Notes: generated by a model from the letters alone, not told the origin. Positions 1 to 8,670 are shown, numbered from the stretch's first letter. The stretch: 64,000 bases of DNA from Butyrivibrio sp. Su6 (GCF_900108105.1 NZ_FNUR01000006.1:62001-126000), one strand, 5' to 3'. Numbers and translations are program-made.

Positions 1-833
1 AAAATCCGGGAATGGCAACACCTCTTTTGGGAAAATATATTATTGATGACATAATAACAGACAACGAAAATGAAGATGGCGGTGATTCAGCCTGTCTTGC
101 TCTTTTTAACGTATCGGTTGCCACAGATCTATTCAATGCCTGGAAAAATTATGCATATAAAAATGAATATAAGCTTCTTGACAAGAATTATAGTAGAAAC
201 CATAAGGCTAAAGGAAGAGCGATTGAGGAATGGGATTTTTGGGGATCTGATGGTAGCGATGTAACTCTTTCAGATTATTACATAAGCGACATACTGGCCC
301 TTATGGAAAGTGTGGATAACAACAGTGATGAGGCCAAAAAGCTTATGTCTGTACTTAAGGCTTCTGTGGCATATTACGGGCACACATCAGACAAAAATGA
401 GCTTACAGGACTCTCGGTTTCGCTGCCCTATGGAGACTCTGACTTTTATGATAAGTTGAAAGATGTCTTTAAAGGCATATCTTTAGACAATGAGTATATC
501 GAATGGCTGGGATCATTTGTTTCAAGTGACGGATATGATGACTACTACGATTATGGTGGTTTTGAGGATGGTTGGAGCGGTTGGGGATCCTACGAAAGCG
601 ATTATGGTTTTAACTACAGCAGTGGTGGCTCGGGGCAGTATTTCTTTGATGGCGATGATTATGAAAATGACTGGGTATATGATCACGAAGAAAAAATCTG
701 GTACATGTATGAAGGAGATGTCCTCTATCTATATGATGACGAGACCAATACTCTGTTCTATTACGATGAATATGAGGACAAATACTACTACTACGATGAA
801 GATCAGGATGACTGGTTTGAAGTAGAGGAATAA
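1..833 (+). CDS. Clostripain-family (C11) cysteine peptidase, C-terminal part
   Basis: The reading frame is already open at the left edge, so this is the 3' part of a longer gene; the catalytic His and Cys of the family would lie upstream. The visible segment begins with NPGMATPLLGKYIIDD and continues with GDSACLALFN and LTGLSVSLPYGD, which I recognise from the region after the catalytic Cys in clostripain-related proteins of Lachnospiraceae. These are usually secreted or surface peptidases that cut after Arg or Lys. The last 95 or so residues form a low-complexity tail very rich in Asp, Glu, Tyr, Gly and Trp (for example DKYYYYDEDQDDW). The tail has no family counterpart that I know and may be a binding or wall-associated segment. 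The gene ends at TAA 831-833, with no clear terminator hairpin before the next promoter. Confidence 0.75.
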   Translation, partial: NPGMATPLLGKYIIDDIITDNENEDGGDSACLALFNVSVATDLFNAWKNYAYKNEYKLLDKNYSRNHKAKGRAIEEWDFWGSDGSDVTLSDYYISDILALMESVDNNSDEAKKLMSVLKASVAYYGHTSDKNELTGLSVSLPYGDSDFYDKLKDVFKGISLDNEYIEWLGSFVSSDGYDDYYDYGGFEDGWSGWGSYESDYGFNYSSGGSGQYFFDGDDYENDWVYDHEEKIWYMYEGDVLYLYDDETNTLFYYDEYEDKYYYYDEDQDDWFEVEE

Positions 834-870
834 GTAAATATGAAATTTTTATGAAGTTGGTTTTGACTTA

Positions 871-899
871 TTGACAACATGTAGCTAGCTACGTATTAT
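871..899 (+). promoter_or_regulatory. Promoter of the marR-exporter operon
   Basis: A perfect -35 box TTGACA (871-876) lies 17 bases before a -10 box TATTAT (894-899). It is the best sigma-A type promoter upstream of the MarR gene, and transcription would start near 906. Both operator palindromes overlap it, which fits self-repression. Confidence 0.8.
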
Positions 900-922
900 A
901 TAACATGTAGCTAACTACATGT
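877..922. promoter_or_regulatory. Two MarR-type operator palindromes
   Basis: Two near-palindromes share the core GTAGCTA. The first, ACATGTAGCTAGCTACGT (877-894), fills the spacer between the -35 and -10 boxes and contains the perfect 12-base palindrome GTAGCTAGCTAC. The second, ACATGTAGCTAACTACATGT (903-922), covers the predicted start point. MarR dimers typically bind such 16-20 base dyads. The centres are about 27 bases apart, so two dimers would sit on a similar helix face. Regulation by the adjacent MarR gene is inferred from position. Confidence 0.75.
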
Positions 923-976
923 TTTCTTTTTGCGGAAAAATCATTCCGTTGAAAAGCACTGAAAAGAGAGGGATAA

Positions 977-1453
977 ATGAGCTGCACAGACGAACAAAAT
1001 GAGTTTTTTAGAGATCGCGAGCATGAGCCCATAGGCTTTAAGTTCAAGCTTATCCATGAGGGCTTTGTTGCAATGTTCAATAGAGAGCTTAAGGAAGATG
1101 ATATTACTTTTTCTCAGGTTATGGTGATCTCGTACCTGGATGAGCACAAGGATAAAAAAGTAACTCAGAAGGATATTTCTGAAGCTCTTCATATTAAGCA
1201 TCCAACTACGATAGGTCTTTTGAAGAGGCTGGAAGAAAAGGGCATGATCACAAACGTGACAGACCCTGACAATCGCAGGTGCCGAAATGTTACTCTGTCA
1301 GAAAAGGGTCTTGAATTTGTTGATAAACGAAGGGAACGAAGAAAAAACACTGACTATTATCTGGTTAATGGAATGACAGAGGATGAGATTGCAGCCTTAA
1401 GAAAGCTTTTGGATAAAGTCATAGATAATATGGGTTCGATAAATACCAGATGA
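977..1453 (+). CDS. MarR family transcriptional regulator
   Basis: This 158-residue protein has the MarR winged-helix layout. An N-terminal dimerisation helix is followed by a helix-turn-helix around residues 55-85 (KKVTQKDISEALHIKHPTT, IGLLKRLEEKGMI) and a wing with DPDNRRCRNVTLSEKG, where the D-x-R-R-x-x-x-V-x-L-T pattern is diagnostic. The ATG at 977 follows an AGAGAGGGA ribosome site. It is first in an operon with two ABC exporter genes, and palindromic operators overlap its own promoter. It is therefore probably an autorepressor released by a toxic compound that the exporter removes; the ligand cannot be read from sequence. A weak bulged hairpin (1459-1485) separates it from the exporter genes and could lower their expression. 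Confidence 0.9.
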   Translation: MSCTDEQNEFFRDREHEPIGFKFKLIHEGFVAMFNRELKEDDITFSQVMVISYLDEHKDKKVTQKDISEALHIKHPTTIGLLKRLEEKGMITNVTDPDNRRCRNVTLSEKGLEFVDKRRERRKNTDYYLVNGMTEDEIAALRKLLDKVIDNMGSINTR

Positions 1454-1505
1454 GATGTTAATTATAGGGTTTTTTACCCTAATTATTTTATAAAGGGAGA
1501 GTTAT

Positions 1506-3260
1506 ATGGTTAAGACATTACTAAAAGAAATAAAGGAATTTAAATTTCCTTCCATAATGACTCCGATTTGTATGATCGGAGAAGTTATCTGCGAAATGGT
1601 AATTCCGATCCTGATGGCCAGAATCGTCGACTTAGGTATATATGGCGGCGATATGGCACTTATCTTTAGAACAGGCGGCATGATGATCGTGATCGCAATA
1701 TTGGGACTTATTGCCGGTCTTGGCGGAGCTTATTTCGGAGCTAAGGCATCAGCTGGTTTTGCCAGAAACTTAAGAAAGGCTATGTTCGATAATATTCAGT
1801 CATTTTCATTCTCGAATATAGACAAGTTCTCAACTTCAGGTCTTGTAACAAGACTTACAACAGATGTAACAAACATCCAGAATGCCTATATGATGACACT
1901 CAGAATGGCTATGAGAGCACCTTCATCTCTTATTATTGCCATGATCGCAGCATTTACTATAAATGCTGAGCTTGCTTCTATATATCTGGTTGCTGTGACT
2001 ATTCTTTCAGTTATCATGGTATTTATCATGAACAGGGCAACTAAATATTTCAAAGAAGTATTTGAAAAGTATGATGCTCTAAATGAGAGTGTTCAGGAAA
2101 ATGTATCAGCCATCAGAGTAGTAAAGGCTTATGTAAGAGAAGATTACGAGAACAATAAGTTCAAAAAAGCTGCTCTAAATATTTACAATATGTTCGTAAA
2201 AGCAGAATCCAACGTTGTTTTCATGAGCCCTATCATGACTGGAACAGTTTATGTATGCATTCTTCTTATCAGCTGGCTCGGCGCACATATGATAGTTGGC
2301 GGAAGCCTCACAACAGGTAATCTGATGAGTCTTTTGACCTACTGCATGACAATCCTCATGAACCTCATGATGCTTGCTATGATCTTTGTTATGCTCACTA
2401 TGGCTCAAGCAAGTGGTAAGCGAATCGCAGAAGTTATCGAAGAAAAAACAAATATCACAAATAATGACAAGGCCATTAAAAATGTTCCGGACGGAAGTAT
2501 TTCTTTTGACCATGTAAACTTTGCATATAACCAGACTTCAGAAGAGCCTGTGCTTAAAGACATAAATCTGGAGATAAAGTCCGGCGAGACAATAGGTATC
2601 ATCGGAGGAACAGGTTCTGCGAAATCTTCTTTGGTAAACCTTATAAGCAGACTTTATGATGTCACAGGCGGTTCTGTGAAGGTCGGCGGAATCGATGTAA
2701 GAGATTATGATCTTGAGACTTTAAGAGATCAGGTTTCTGTAGTACTTCAAAAGAATGTGCTGTTCTCAGGAACAATTCTTGATAACCTCAGGTGGGGCAA
2801 TAAGGACGCAACTTTGGAAGAATGCCAGAGAGCCTGTAAAATGGCCTGTGCTGACGAATTTATAGAGAAGATGCCTCAGGGCTATAACACAGAAATTGAG
2901 CAGGGCGGCACCAATGTTTCCGGCGGACAGAGACAGAGACTTTGTATTGCAAGAGCTCTTTTAAAGAAACCAAGGATCCTTATCCTTGATGATTCAACAA
3001 GTGCTGTTGATACGGCTACAGATGCCAAGATAAGAAAAGCTTTTGCAGAGGAAATACCAGGAACAACAAAGCTTATCATTGCTCAGCGTATAAGCTCAGT
3101 TCAAGGATGTGACAGAATAATTGTCATGGACGATGGTAAGGTGAACGGATTTGGAACACACGATGAACTTCTTAAGTCCAATAATATTTACAGGGAAGTA
3201 TATGAGTCACAGACCGGAATGAGCGGCGACGCAGATTTTGATGAAAATAGAGAGGTATGA
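1506..3260 (+). CDS. ABC exporter half-transporter with degenerate ATP site
   Basis: This 584-residue protein has a six-helix exporter domain (about 1-310) and a nucleotide-binding domain (about 335-570). The ATP site is non-canonical. Walker A reads GGTGSAKSS, with Ala372 where Gly normally precedes the Lys. Walker B reads ILILDDSTSAVD, with Asp496 in place of the catalytic Glu. The switch His is Gln527 (IIAQRIS). The signature VSGGQRQRL is intact. This is the known pattern of the regulatory half of heterodimeric exporters such as TM287/288, BmrCD and LmrCD, so the changes are expected rather than decay. The partner gene follows with a four-base stop/start overlap or a very short gap. Substrates of such pairs are usually drugs, lipids or peptides, and the MarR context favours a toxic compound. 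The ribosome site is AAGGGAGAG at 1493-1501. Confidence 0.9.
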   Translation: MVKTLLKEIKEFKFPSIMTPICMIGEVICEMVIPILMARIVDLGIYGGDMALIFRTGGMMIVIAILGLIAGLGGAYFGAKASAGFARNLRKAMFDNIQSFSFSNIDKFSTSGLVTRLTTDVTNIQNAYMMTLRMAMRAPSSLIIAMIAAFTINAELASIYLVAVTILSVIMVFIMNRATKYFKEVFEKYDALNESVQENVSAIRVVKAYVREDYENNKFKKAALNIYNMFVKAESNVVFMSPIMTGTVYVCILLISWLGAHMIVGGSLTTGNLMSLLTYCMTILMNLMMLAMIFVMLTMAQASGKRIAEVIEEKTNITNNDKAIKNVPDGSISFDHVNFAYNQTSEEPVLKDINLEIKSGETIGIIGGTGSAKSSLVNLISRLYDVTGGSVKVGGIDVRDYDLETLRDQVSVVLQKNVLFSGTILDNLRWGNKDATLEECQRACKMACADEFIEKMPQGYNTEIEQGGTNVSGGQRQRLCIARALLKKPRILILDDSTSAVDTATDAKIRKAFAEEIPGTTKLIIAQRISSVQGCDRIIVMDDGKVNGFGTHDELLKSNNIYREVYESQTGMSGDADFDENREV

Positions 3261-3262
3261 AG

Positions 3263-5203
3263 ATGGCAGAAACAAAACAGATAAAAGCAGGTCCCGGTGG
3301 TGGAAACAGACGTGGAATGCCAAGACCTAAGGTACAAAACCCCGGTGCTTTATTTAAAAGAATAATGGGATATGTTTTTAAATACTATCCTTTACATATG
3401 ATAACTGTGCTTGTTTGCATACTGTTAACAGTATTTTCAAGCGTTCAGGGAACTCTTTTTACAAAGACACTTATTGATTCCTACATTCAGCCAATGCTTG
3501 ACAGTGGAAACAGTGACTACGGCCCACTTCTTGCTGCAATGGGAAGAGTTGCGATATTCTATGGAGTAGGTGTGATCGCAGCTTTTGTTCAGGCAAAGGT
3601 CATGATCTACATAAACCAGGGAACACTAAGAAAACTCCGTGAAGAGCTCTTTGTCCACATGGAGAGTCTTCCTATAAAGTACTTTGATACAAATGCCCAT
3701 GGCGATATCATGTCAATCTACACCAATGATATTGATACATTAAGACAGATGATAAGCCAGAGTATTCCACAGATGCTCAGCAGTGCGATCACAATCGTGA
3801 GCGTTCTGATCTCTATGGTTGTGCTCAGTATTCCATTGACTCTGATAACTCTTTTGATGGTTGGAATTATGCTGTTTTGCTCAGCTAAGGCCACAAAAGC
3901 TTCAGGTAAAAACTTCGTGGCTCAGCAGAAGAACATTGGCTCATTAAATGGTTATATTGAAGAGATGATGACTGGTCAGAAGGTAATCAAAGTATTCAAT
4001 CATGAGCAGGAAGCAATCGAAAAATTCGATGAGCTCAATCAGCAGCTTTATGAGAGTTCCTTTAAGGCTAACGGCTTTTCCGGTGCTCTTGGCCCGATAA
4101 ATGCTCAGCTTGGTAATACAAGTTATGTTATCTGCGCCATGATAGGTGGTGCGATAGCTCTTTCTGATTCAGTTGCTGTTGGCTTCACTGTTGGTGCTCT
4201 TGCAAGTTTCCTTACTTTCAATAAGAGCTTCTCAATGCCTATCAACCAGGTAAGTATGCAGTTTAACTCAATCATAATGGCACTTGCAGGTGCAGAGCGT
4301 ATTTTCAGACTTCTTGATGAAAAGCCTGAGACAGATGAAGGATATGTAACCTTGGTTGATGCAGAAATCAAGGACGGACAGGTTGTTGAAGCAGATCATC
4401 ACACAGGTCACTGGGCTTGGAAGCATTATCACAAGGCTGACAACACTACAACCTATCAGCCAATGGAAGGTGATGTTACATTTAATGGCGTAGACTTTGG
4501 TTATACAGATGAAAAGATGGTTCTTCACGATATCGTCCTTCACGCAAAGCCTGGTCAGAAGATTGCCTTTGTTGGTTCAACAGGTGCAGGAAAGACAACA
4601 ATCACTAACCTTATCAACAGATTTTATGATATTCAGGATGGTAAGATCAGATACGACAACATCAATATCAACAAGATCAAAAAAGCTGACCTTCGCCGTT
4701 CACTTGGTATAGTTTTGCAGGATACACATCTTTTCACAGGAACTGTGCGCGACAATATCCGCTATGGAAAGCTTGATGCCACAGATGAAGAGGTAATTGC
4801 AGCAGCTAAGCTTGCAAATGCTCACAGCTTTATTAAAAGACTTCCTGAAGGGTACGACACAATGCTTACAGGTGATGGAGCAAACCTCTCACAGGGCCAG
4901 CGCCAGCTCCTTGCTATCGCCAGAGCTGCCATTGCAGACCCGCCGGTGCTTATACTTGATGAAGCTACTTCATCAATCGATACAAGAACAGAGAAAATTG
5001 TTCAGGACGGTATGGATAAGCTCATGAAGGGCAGAACTACCTTTGTTATTGCCCACAGACTTTCAACTGTCAAAAACAGTGACTGTATCGTAGTTCTCGA
5101 GCAGGGCCGCATCGTTGAGCAGGGAACTCACGATGAACTCATTGCCAAGAAGCAGCGTTACTACCAACTCTATACAGGAAATAAGGCAGAGGAAACTGCA
5201 TAA
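3263..5203 (+). CDS. ABC exporter half-transporter with canonical ATP site
   Basis: This is the partner of the preceding half-transporter. A six-helix domain spans about residues 40-340, and an ATPase domain about 410-630. The catalytic residues are canonical: Walker A GSTGAGKTT with Lys444, signature LSQGQRQLL, Walker B LILDEATSS with Glu567, and switch His598 (IAHRLST). A charged His/Trp-rich insert (TGHWAWKHYHK) lies between the two domains, as in related Lachnospiraceae exporters. An in-frame ATG at 3257 overlaps the upstream stop, but AGAGAGG ends only one base before it. The ATG at 3263 has a seven-base spacing and is preferred, giving 646 residues. Together the two genes encode a heterodimeric exporter in the cytoplasmic membrane. 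Confidence 0.9.
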   Translation: MAETKQIKAGPGGGNRRGMPRPKVQNPGALFKRIMGYVFKYYPLHMITVLVCILLTVFSSVQGTLFTKTLIDSYIQPMLDSGNSDYGPLLAAMGRVAIFYGVGVIAAFVQAKVMIYINQGTLRKLREELFVHMESLPIKYFDTNAHGDIMSIYTNDIDTLRQMISQSIPQMLSSAITIVSVLISMVVLSIPLTLITLLMVGIMLFCSAKATKASGKNFVAQQKNIGSLNGYIEEMMTGQKVIKVFNHEQEAIEKFDELNQQLYESSFKANGFSGALGPINAQLGNTSYVICAMIGGAIALSDSVAVGFTVGALASFLTFNKSFSMPINQVSMQFNSIIMALAGAERIFRLLDEKPETDEGYVTLVDAEIKDGQVVEADHHTGHWAWKHYHKADNTTTYQPMEGDVTFNGVDFGYTDEKMVLHDIVLHAKPGQKIAFVGSTGAGKTTITNLINRFYDIQDGKIRYDNININKIKKADLRRSLGIVLQDTHLFTGTVRDNIRYGKLDATDEEVIAAAKLANAHSFIKRLPEGYDTMLTGDGANLSQGQRQLLAIARAAIADPPVLILDEATSSIDTRTEKIVQDGMDKLMKGRTTFVIAHRLSTVKNSDCIVVLEQGRIVEQGTHDELIAKKQRYYQLYTGNKAEETA

Positions 5204-5220
5204 AAGAAAAATGTGAACAA

Positions 5221-5255
5221 AAAAACCAGTAATGACGCAGTCATTACTGGTTTTT
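5221..5255. terminator. Bidirectional intrinsic terminator
   Basis: A perfect 16-base stem (5221-5236 with 5240-5255) and a three-base loop GCA has A-tracts on the left and T-tracts on the right. It lies between the exporter operon and the convergent cheY, so it can end transcription from both sides. Confidence 0.9.
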
Positions 5256-5275
5256 TGAAATTCGCAAAAGTATTA

Positions 5276-5638
5276 TTATCCGATGGCTTTTTTAACGGCC
5301 TCAAGAACACGGTCAGCCTGGAAAGGCTTAACGATGAAGTCCTTTGCACCAGCCTGAATAGATTCTATAACCATTGCTTGCTGACCCATAGCAGAGCACA
5401 TAATACAAACCGCATTAGGATCCGCAGCCTTAATTCCCTTTAGGGCTCCAATACCATCAAGCTCGGGCATTGTGATATCGAGAGTTACAAGGTCGGGTTT
5501 CAACTCATTATATTTTTCGATTGCGATCTTTCCGTTCTCTGCTTCGCCGGCAATCTCATATCCATTCTTGGAAAGGATATCCTTAAGCATCATACGCATG
5601 AAAGCGGCGTCATCAGTAATGAGTATTCTTTTTCCCAT
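5276..5638 (-). CDS. cheY: CheY-like single-domain response regulator
   Basis: This 120-residue protein is a bare receiver domain. The acidic pocket is Asp9/Asp10 (ILITDDA), the phospho-acceptor is Asp54 (VTLDITMPELDG), the switch residue is Ser82 and the conserved Lys is Lys104 (FIVKPF). No output domain is present. In Firmicutes such CheY proteins bind the flagellar switch, but a role with the adjacent pilus-like operon is also possible. It is transcribed away from the exporter and starts at an ATG with a GGAGG site eight bases upstream (on + strand, cctcc at 5646-5650). A weak extended -10 (TGTTACAAT on the minus strand, near 5721-5729) lies in the 176-base spacer upstream. A CheR methyltransferase lies elsewhere in the window at 37103. 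Confidence 0.88.
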   Translation of the reverse strand: MGKRILITDDAAFMRMMLKDILSKNGYEIAGEAENGKIAIEKYNELKPDLVTLDITMPELDGIGALKGIKAADPNAVCIMCSAMGQQAMVIESIQAGAKDFIVKPFQADRVLEAVKKAIG

Positions 5639-5814
5639 ATTGAACCTCCAATAAGTAATTTAGTATGAGACAATTAAAACAATTTCTTTTTAAAATTTAA
5701 TGTAGTTCAGTACATAATCTATTGTAACACAACATTTTAAAAATAAGCGTTAAATCGTTATGCAAATAATTAAAATTTGATAAAGTCTCTGAGAAAAATA
5801 TTTTAACAATTAAA

Positions 5815-6225
5815 TTAGTTTTGCTTAACGGGAAGTGAGTAATCATACTCAAAATCCTCGTGGATAACGATTTGCCACTGTTTTATGCTGTAGAAATTGT
5901 TTGAAATGCTCAAATTGTTTGCAGTATTAGTAGTTATCGTAATATCAAGAGATTGATTATCGGTAATTGGTATACTTTCTTTTATTATACCATCAACCAT
6001 TCCTAAATCATACCCTGAATTTACTGCCGCAAGAAAAGCATTTCCTTGGTGACAAGCATTATAGTATATTCGTTCACGTTCTGCAAGCTTATTGCTTAAA
6101 GTGTAGTCTGCCCTTGAGTTTACAAGGGAAAGGCAGGCAAACGATATGAGACTTAGAACTGTAAAAATAAGTAAAATGGAGGCACTTCCTACATGGGCGC
6201 CCGGTGGTCTTTGACTTCCTGCCAT
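5815..6225 (-). CDS. Small pilin-like membrane protein (PilX/GspK-like N-terminus)
   Basis: This 136-residue protein begins with a short polar stretch ending in Gly13, then a hydrophobic helix (about residues 14-36, SASILLIFTVLSLISFACL) and an extracytoplasmic part with few motifs. A small N-terminal basic or polar leader before a single helix is the layout of minor pilins such as PilX or GspK. The usual Glu at position +5 is missing, so the assignment rests mainly on context. It is the last gene of the minus-strand operon that carries a pseudopilin and a PilC/GspF platform, and it starts three bases after the preceding gene ends. I do not recognise the C-terminal domain. Confidence 0.6.
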   Translation of the reverse strand: MAGSQRPPGAHVGSASILLIFTVLSLISFACLSLVNSRADYTLSNKLAERERIYYNACHQGNAFLAAVNSGYDLGMVDGIIKESIPITDNQSLDITITTNTANNLSISNNFYSIKQWQIVIHEDFEYDYSLPVKQN

Positions 6226-6228
6226 TAT

Positions 6229-6750
6229 TTATCCTCCTATGTATGTGTCAACAGATATGCTGTGGATAACATTTGGATCGTCATCAGAGGCTTCAAGAAG
6301 TGGTTCAGAAAGCTTCCTGACATCTATGATCTTGATTGTGCCGCAGATGGCGTTTCCTTTGAGCTTTACATTATATTTTGTAACATCCGAGTATGCTTCA
6401 CCTGCAGGTATCTCTTTGGTACTCAGTATTGCCTCAAAAGAAGCTTTTGCTGAATTGCCATCCATGTATTCCCAGTTATCATCAAAAAAGATTATGAGAT
6501 TTTTGTCTGAAAGAAATGCAGAAGGGTAGGATCTTCCGATTTCATGTATATCGCCTTTTGCGCTGACAAAGCTTTCTGCAAGGGACTGGGACCATGTGAC
6601 AGCATGATTTAAATTTACTGTTCTGTCAGCCATCTCATGGGATGCTACAAAAAGTTTTACGCATACTGCTGCAGAAAGTGAAAAGAAAAAAACTGCAACT
6701 ATAAGCTCCATAAGGAAAAGGCTTGTTCTTGAATTATTTCTCTGGTTCAT
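6229..6750 (-). CDS. Type IV pseudopilin-like protein
   Basis: This 173-residue protein has a prepilin-like N-terminus. A basic leader (MNQRNNSRTS) is followed by LFLMELIVAVFFFSLSAA, in which Glu15 falls at +5 if prepilin peptidase cuts after Ser10. The residue before the cut is Ser rather than the usual Gly, which is unusual but tolerated in some systems. The rest is a soluble domain of about 135 residues that would sit outside the membrane. It directly abuts the gene upstream at 6751 and is three bases from the gene downstream at 6225, so translation is probably coupled. It likely forms part of the filament or its tip; the specific role is not clear. Confidence 0.7.
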   Translation of the reverse strand: MNQRNNSRTSLFLMELIVAVFFFSLSAAVCVKLFVASHEMADRTVNLNHAVTWSQSLAESFVSAKGDIHEIGRSYPSAFLSDKNLIIFFDDNWEYMDGNSAKASFEAILSTKEIPAGEAYSDVTKYNVKLKGNAICGTIKIIDVRKLSEPLLEASDDDPNVIHSISVDTYIGG

Positions 6751-7245
6751 TTAGTTTTCCTCTGTGCTTCTTTTGGCTATATAGACGGCTTCGTTCTCGC
6801 CATCAGCTAATACGATATTTACAGATAAAAGAGCTTCCGACGCATAGGAAACATCAAAAGAGTGGATTTCTAGGATCTTCTGACCTGATTGCGGATAGAA
6901 GCTTGTCAGATCCGCTCTTGCATAAAGCTCCATAAGATATCCGTTGTAGTCATAAATATAAGTGTTATATAAAGTTCCATTGACTTCCTCTTGCAAAACA
7001 AGAGTGTTCTGACCGAAGAGGTTTGTGACAAAGATTGCGCCATTGTTATCAGATTGTCTGACTTTTTCAGTGATATAAGCACAGGCGGTCCTGTGATCAT
7101 AGTTGCTTCCCATGGTTTCCACGTTCTTTTTGTAGATACCGGCGCCCAAAGAAATAACGGAAAGAGCAGACAGTATAAATAAAAGCATGAGACACAGTAT
7201 GAATGCCACATCTACAATATGATGTTTGTTCTTCACATATTCCAT
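6751..7245 (-). CDS. DUF4860-like membrane protein of the pilus operon
   Basis: This 164-residue protein has one N-terminal hydrophobic helix (about residues 12-36, DVAFILCLMLLFILSALSVI) and an extracytoplasmic domain. The segment NYDHRTACAYITEKVRQSD resembles the DUF4860 proteins that I recall from Lachnospiraceae type IV pilus-like operons. The function of that family is not known. No prepilin Glu at +5 is visible. The gene sits between two other small membrane proteins with spacings of 13 and 0 bases, which supports a structural role in the same assembly, perhaps as a minor pilin or assembly factor. The family name is from memory and should be confirmed by profile search. Confidence 0.6.
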   Translation of the reverse strand: MEYVKNKHHIVDVAFILCLMLLFILSALSVISLGAGIYKKNVETMGSNYDHRTACAYITEKVRQSDNNGAIFVTNLFGQNTLVLQEEVNGTLYNTYIYDYNGYLMELYARADLTSFYPQSGQKILEIHSFDVSYASEALLSVNIVLADGENEAVYIAKRSTEEN

Positions 7246-7258
7246 ATGTTTTTCCTGC

Positions 7259-7600
7259 TTAATTGTTTATTTTGATGACTGTTACATCGGGATAAAGATT
7301 CGAGGCAATGGGCTGGTAATCCACAAAAAAAGTGGTTTTGTCATAGGTAAGTCCGTAATGATCTTCAAGATATGACAGATCCGGTGGATACATTCCCTCG
7401 ATCGCATAGCACTGCACAATATCCCTGGCTAAAGCGCTCTCCAGCGACTCCTGCTGCTTTTCAATAGTGTTTTTTCCTGACGCGTCAACAGCAAAGTAAA
7501 ATAACAGGATAATAGCAGCAAAAATGACTGCAGAAAGAACCCTGTATACGCTATCTGATATGTTTAAAATTTTGCTTTTCTTTTCAAACCTGTTTGTCAT
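7259..7600 (-). CDS. Small single-helix protein of the pilus operon
   Basis: This 113-residue protein of unknown function has a basic N-terminus, one hydrophobic helix at about residues 20-42 (VLSAVIFAAIILLFYFAV) and a short outside domain containing CYAIEGMYPPDLSYLEDHYG and FFVDYQPIASNLYPD. The pattern YPP-x-L-x-Y-L resembles the small exposed domain of some minor pilins, where a first strand follows the helix, but the canonical prepilin cleavage motif is absent. It starts four bases after the PilC/GspF gene ends and continues the same operon. I do not recognise a named family with certainty. Confidence 0.65.
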   Translation of the reverse strand: MTNRFEKKSKILNISDSVYRVLSAVIFAAIILLFYFAVDASGKNTIEKQQESLESALARDIVQCYAIEGMYPPDLSYLEDHYGLTYDKTTFFVDYQPIASNLYPDVTVIKINN

Positions 7601-7604
7601 TTAC

Positions 7605-8660
7605 TTATCCTATAGATGTCATGATGCCCATAAGCGGCATGATTACTGATAAAAGGATCATTCCTACTATTATGGAGAGTATTATTACCAAAGTCGGTTC
7701 TATGATAGAGATTATTGATGAGATCTTTCTCTGGGTCTCACGCTCAAATCTGTCAGCAATCTGTTTCATTGCCTTATCCATTGATCCGGATTTGAATCCA
7801 ACATCCACCATCTGTGCATAGAATGATGTGAATATTTTTGAAGCTAAAAGAGCTTCCGGAAAAGAGCTTCCGTCAATGAGCAATTCTTTACACTTGTCGA
7901 TTTTCTCTTTCATTTCATTTGATTCCACAAGCTTTTTTACCAGGGCGAGACCCTCAAAAGTGTCCATGCCACTTGAAAGAGTCAGGACCATTCCGCTTGC
8001 AAAACGCTCGCTTTCAAGCTCTTGCATAAGCTTTTTGGTCGGTGCGAATCTGCCGATGAATTTTCTGAATGCCTGGCGGCCTGAGACGGTATAAGTGATA
8101 TAGAAAAATAAAATTGCCAAAAGAACCAGAATCGCTACGAGTATAAAGGAGTATCTGTTAAGGATATTTCCCAGACTTAAAAGTGACTGGGAAAAACCGC
8201 TCATTGCAGTTCCAAGCTGAGCAAAGACCTGCTCGAAAATAGGAAGGACCTTTAAGACAAGTACCAGCACAACCACAAGCATCATAAATACCATGACGAG
8301 AGGGTAGCTGATGGCACTTTTTATACTGGATTGTATACTGTCTTCCCTTTCGTAGTAGTCGGCAAGAGAGTCCATAACTACATCTATGTTTCCGGATTCT
8401 TCACCGATCGTTACCATGTGAGAGACATAATCCGGGAAAACTCCGCTCATAGTCAGGGCAACATGGAATTTTTCGCCGCTCCTTAGGACCTGACTGATAG
8501 AACTAAGGATCTCTTTTATGGAAGCGTCATCAGTGTCCTGAGTTAGTATCTCAATGCTGTCAGAGGGAGCAATACCGGCCCTTAAAAGAAGAGCAAGCTG
8601 CCTGCAAAAGCTTGATATTTCGTAGCTGTTTAGCTGTTTGATTTTTCTTTTTGTTTTCAT
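7605..8660 (-). CDS. Type II secretion / type IV pilus platform protein (GspF/PilC family)
   Basis: This 351-residue inner-membrane protein has the two tandem T2SSF domains of the family, at about residues 15-140 and 215-340. Recognisable segments include SFCRQLALLLRAGIAPSDSI, LRSGEKFHVAL, IGEESGNIDVVMDSLADYYE and VDVGFKSGSMDKAMKQIADR. Membrane helices lie near 120-150, 170-190 and 315-345. The protein anchors the assembly ATPase and moves pilin subunits into the filament. It is the clearest functional marker of this operon. No assembly ATPase (PilB/GspE) or prepilin peptidase lies nearby; the only ATPase of this type in the window is PilT at 49393. The length is slightly shorter than typical PilC proteins (about 400), mainly at the N-terminus. 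Confidence 0.88.
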   Translation of the reverse strand: MKTKRKIKQLNSYEISSFCRQLALLLRAGIAPSDSIEILTQDTDDASIKEILSSISQVLRSGEKFHVALTMSGVFPDYVSHMVTIGEESGNIDVVMDSLADYYEREDSIQSSIKSAISYPLVMVFMMLVVVLVLVLKVLPIFEQVFAQLGTAMSGFSQSLLSLGNILNRYSFILVAILVLLAILFFYITYTVSGRQAFRKFIGRFAPTKKLMQELESERFASGMVLTLSSGMDTFEGLALVKKLVESNEMKEKIDKCKELLIDGSSFPEALLASKIFTSFYAQMVDVGFKSGSMDKAMKQIADRFERETQRKISSIISIIEPTLVIILSIIVGMILLSVIMPLMGIMTSIG

Positions 8661-8670
8661 AATCCATTCC

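Noticed and set aside
2175-2602. Minus-strand frames inside the first exporter gene
   Set aside because: They lie opposite conserved membrane and Walker A regions and have no ribosome site.
1506-3260. Inactivated ABC gene because of altered Walker A, Walker B and switch residues
   Set aside because: These changes are the expected pattern of the regulatory half of heterodimeric exporters, and the frame and partner are intact.
5640-5814. Flagellar sigma-D type promoter before cheY
   Set aside because: No TAAA with a GCCGATAT-like box at the right spacing was found on the minus strand.
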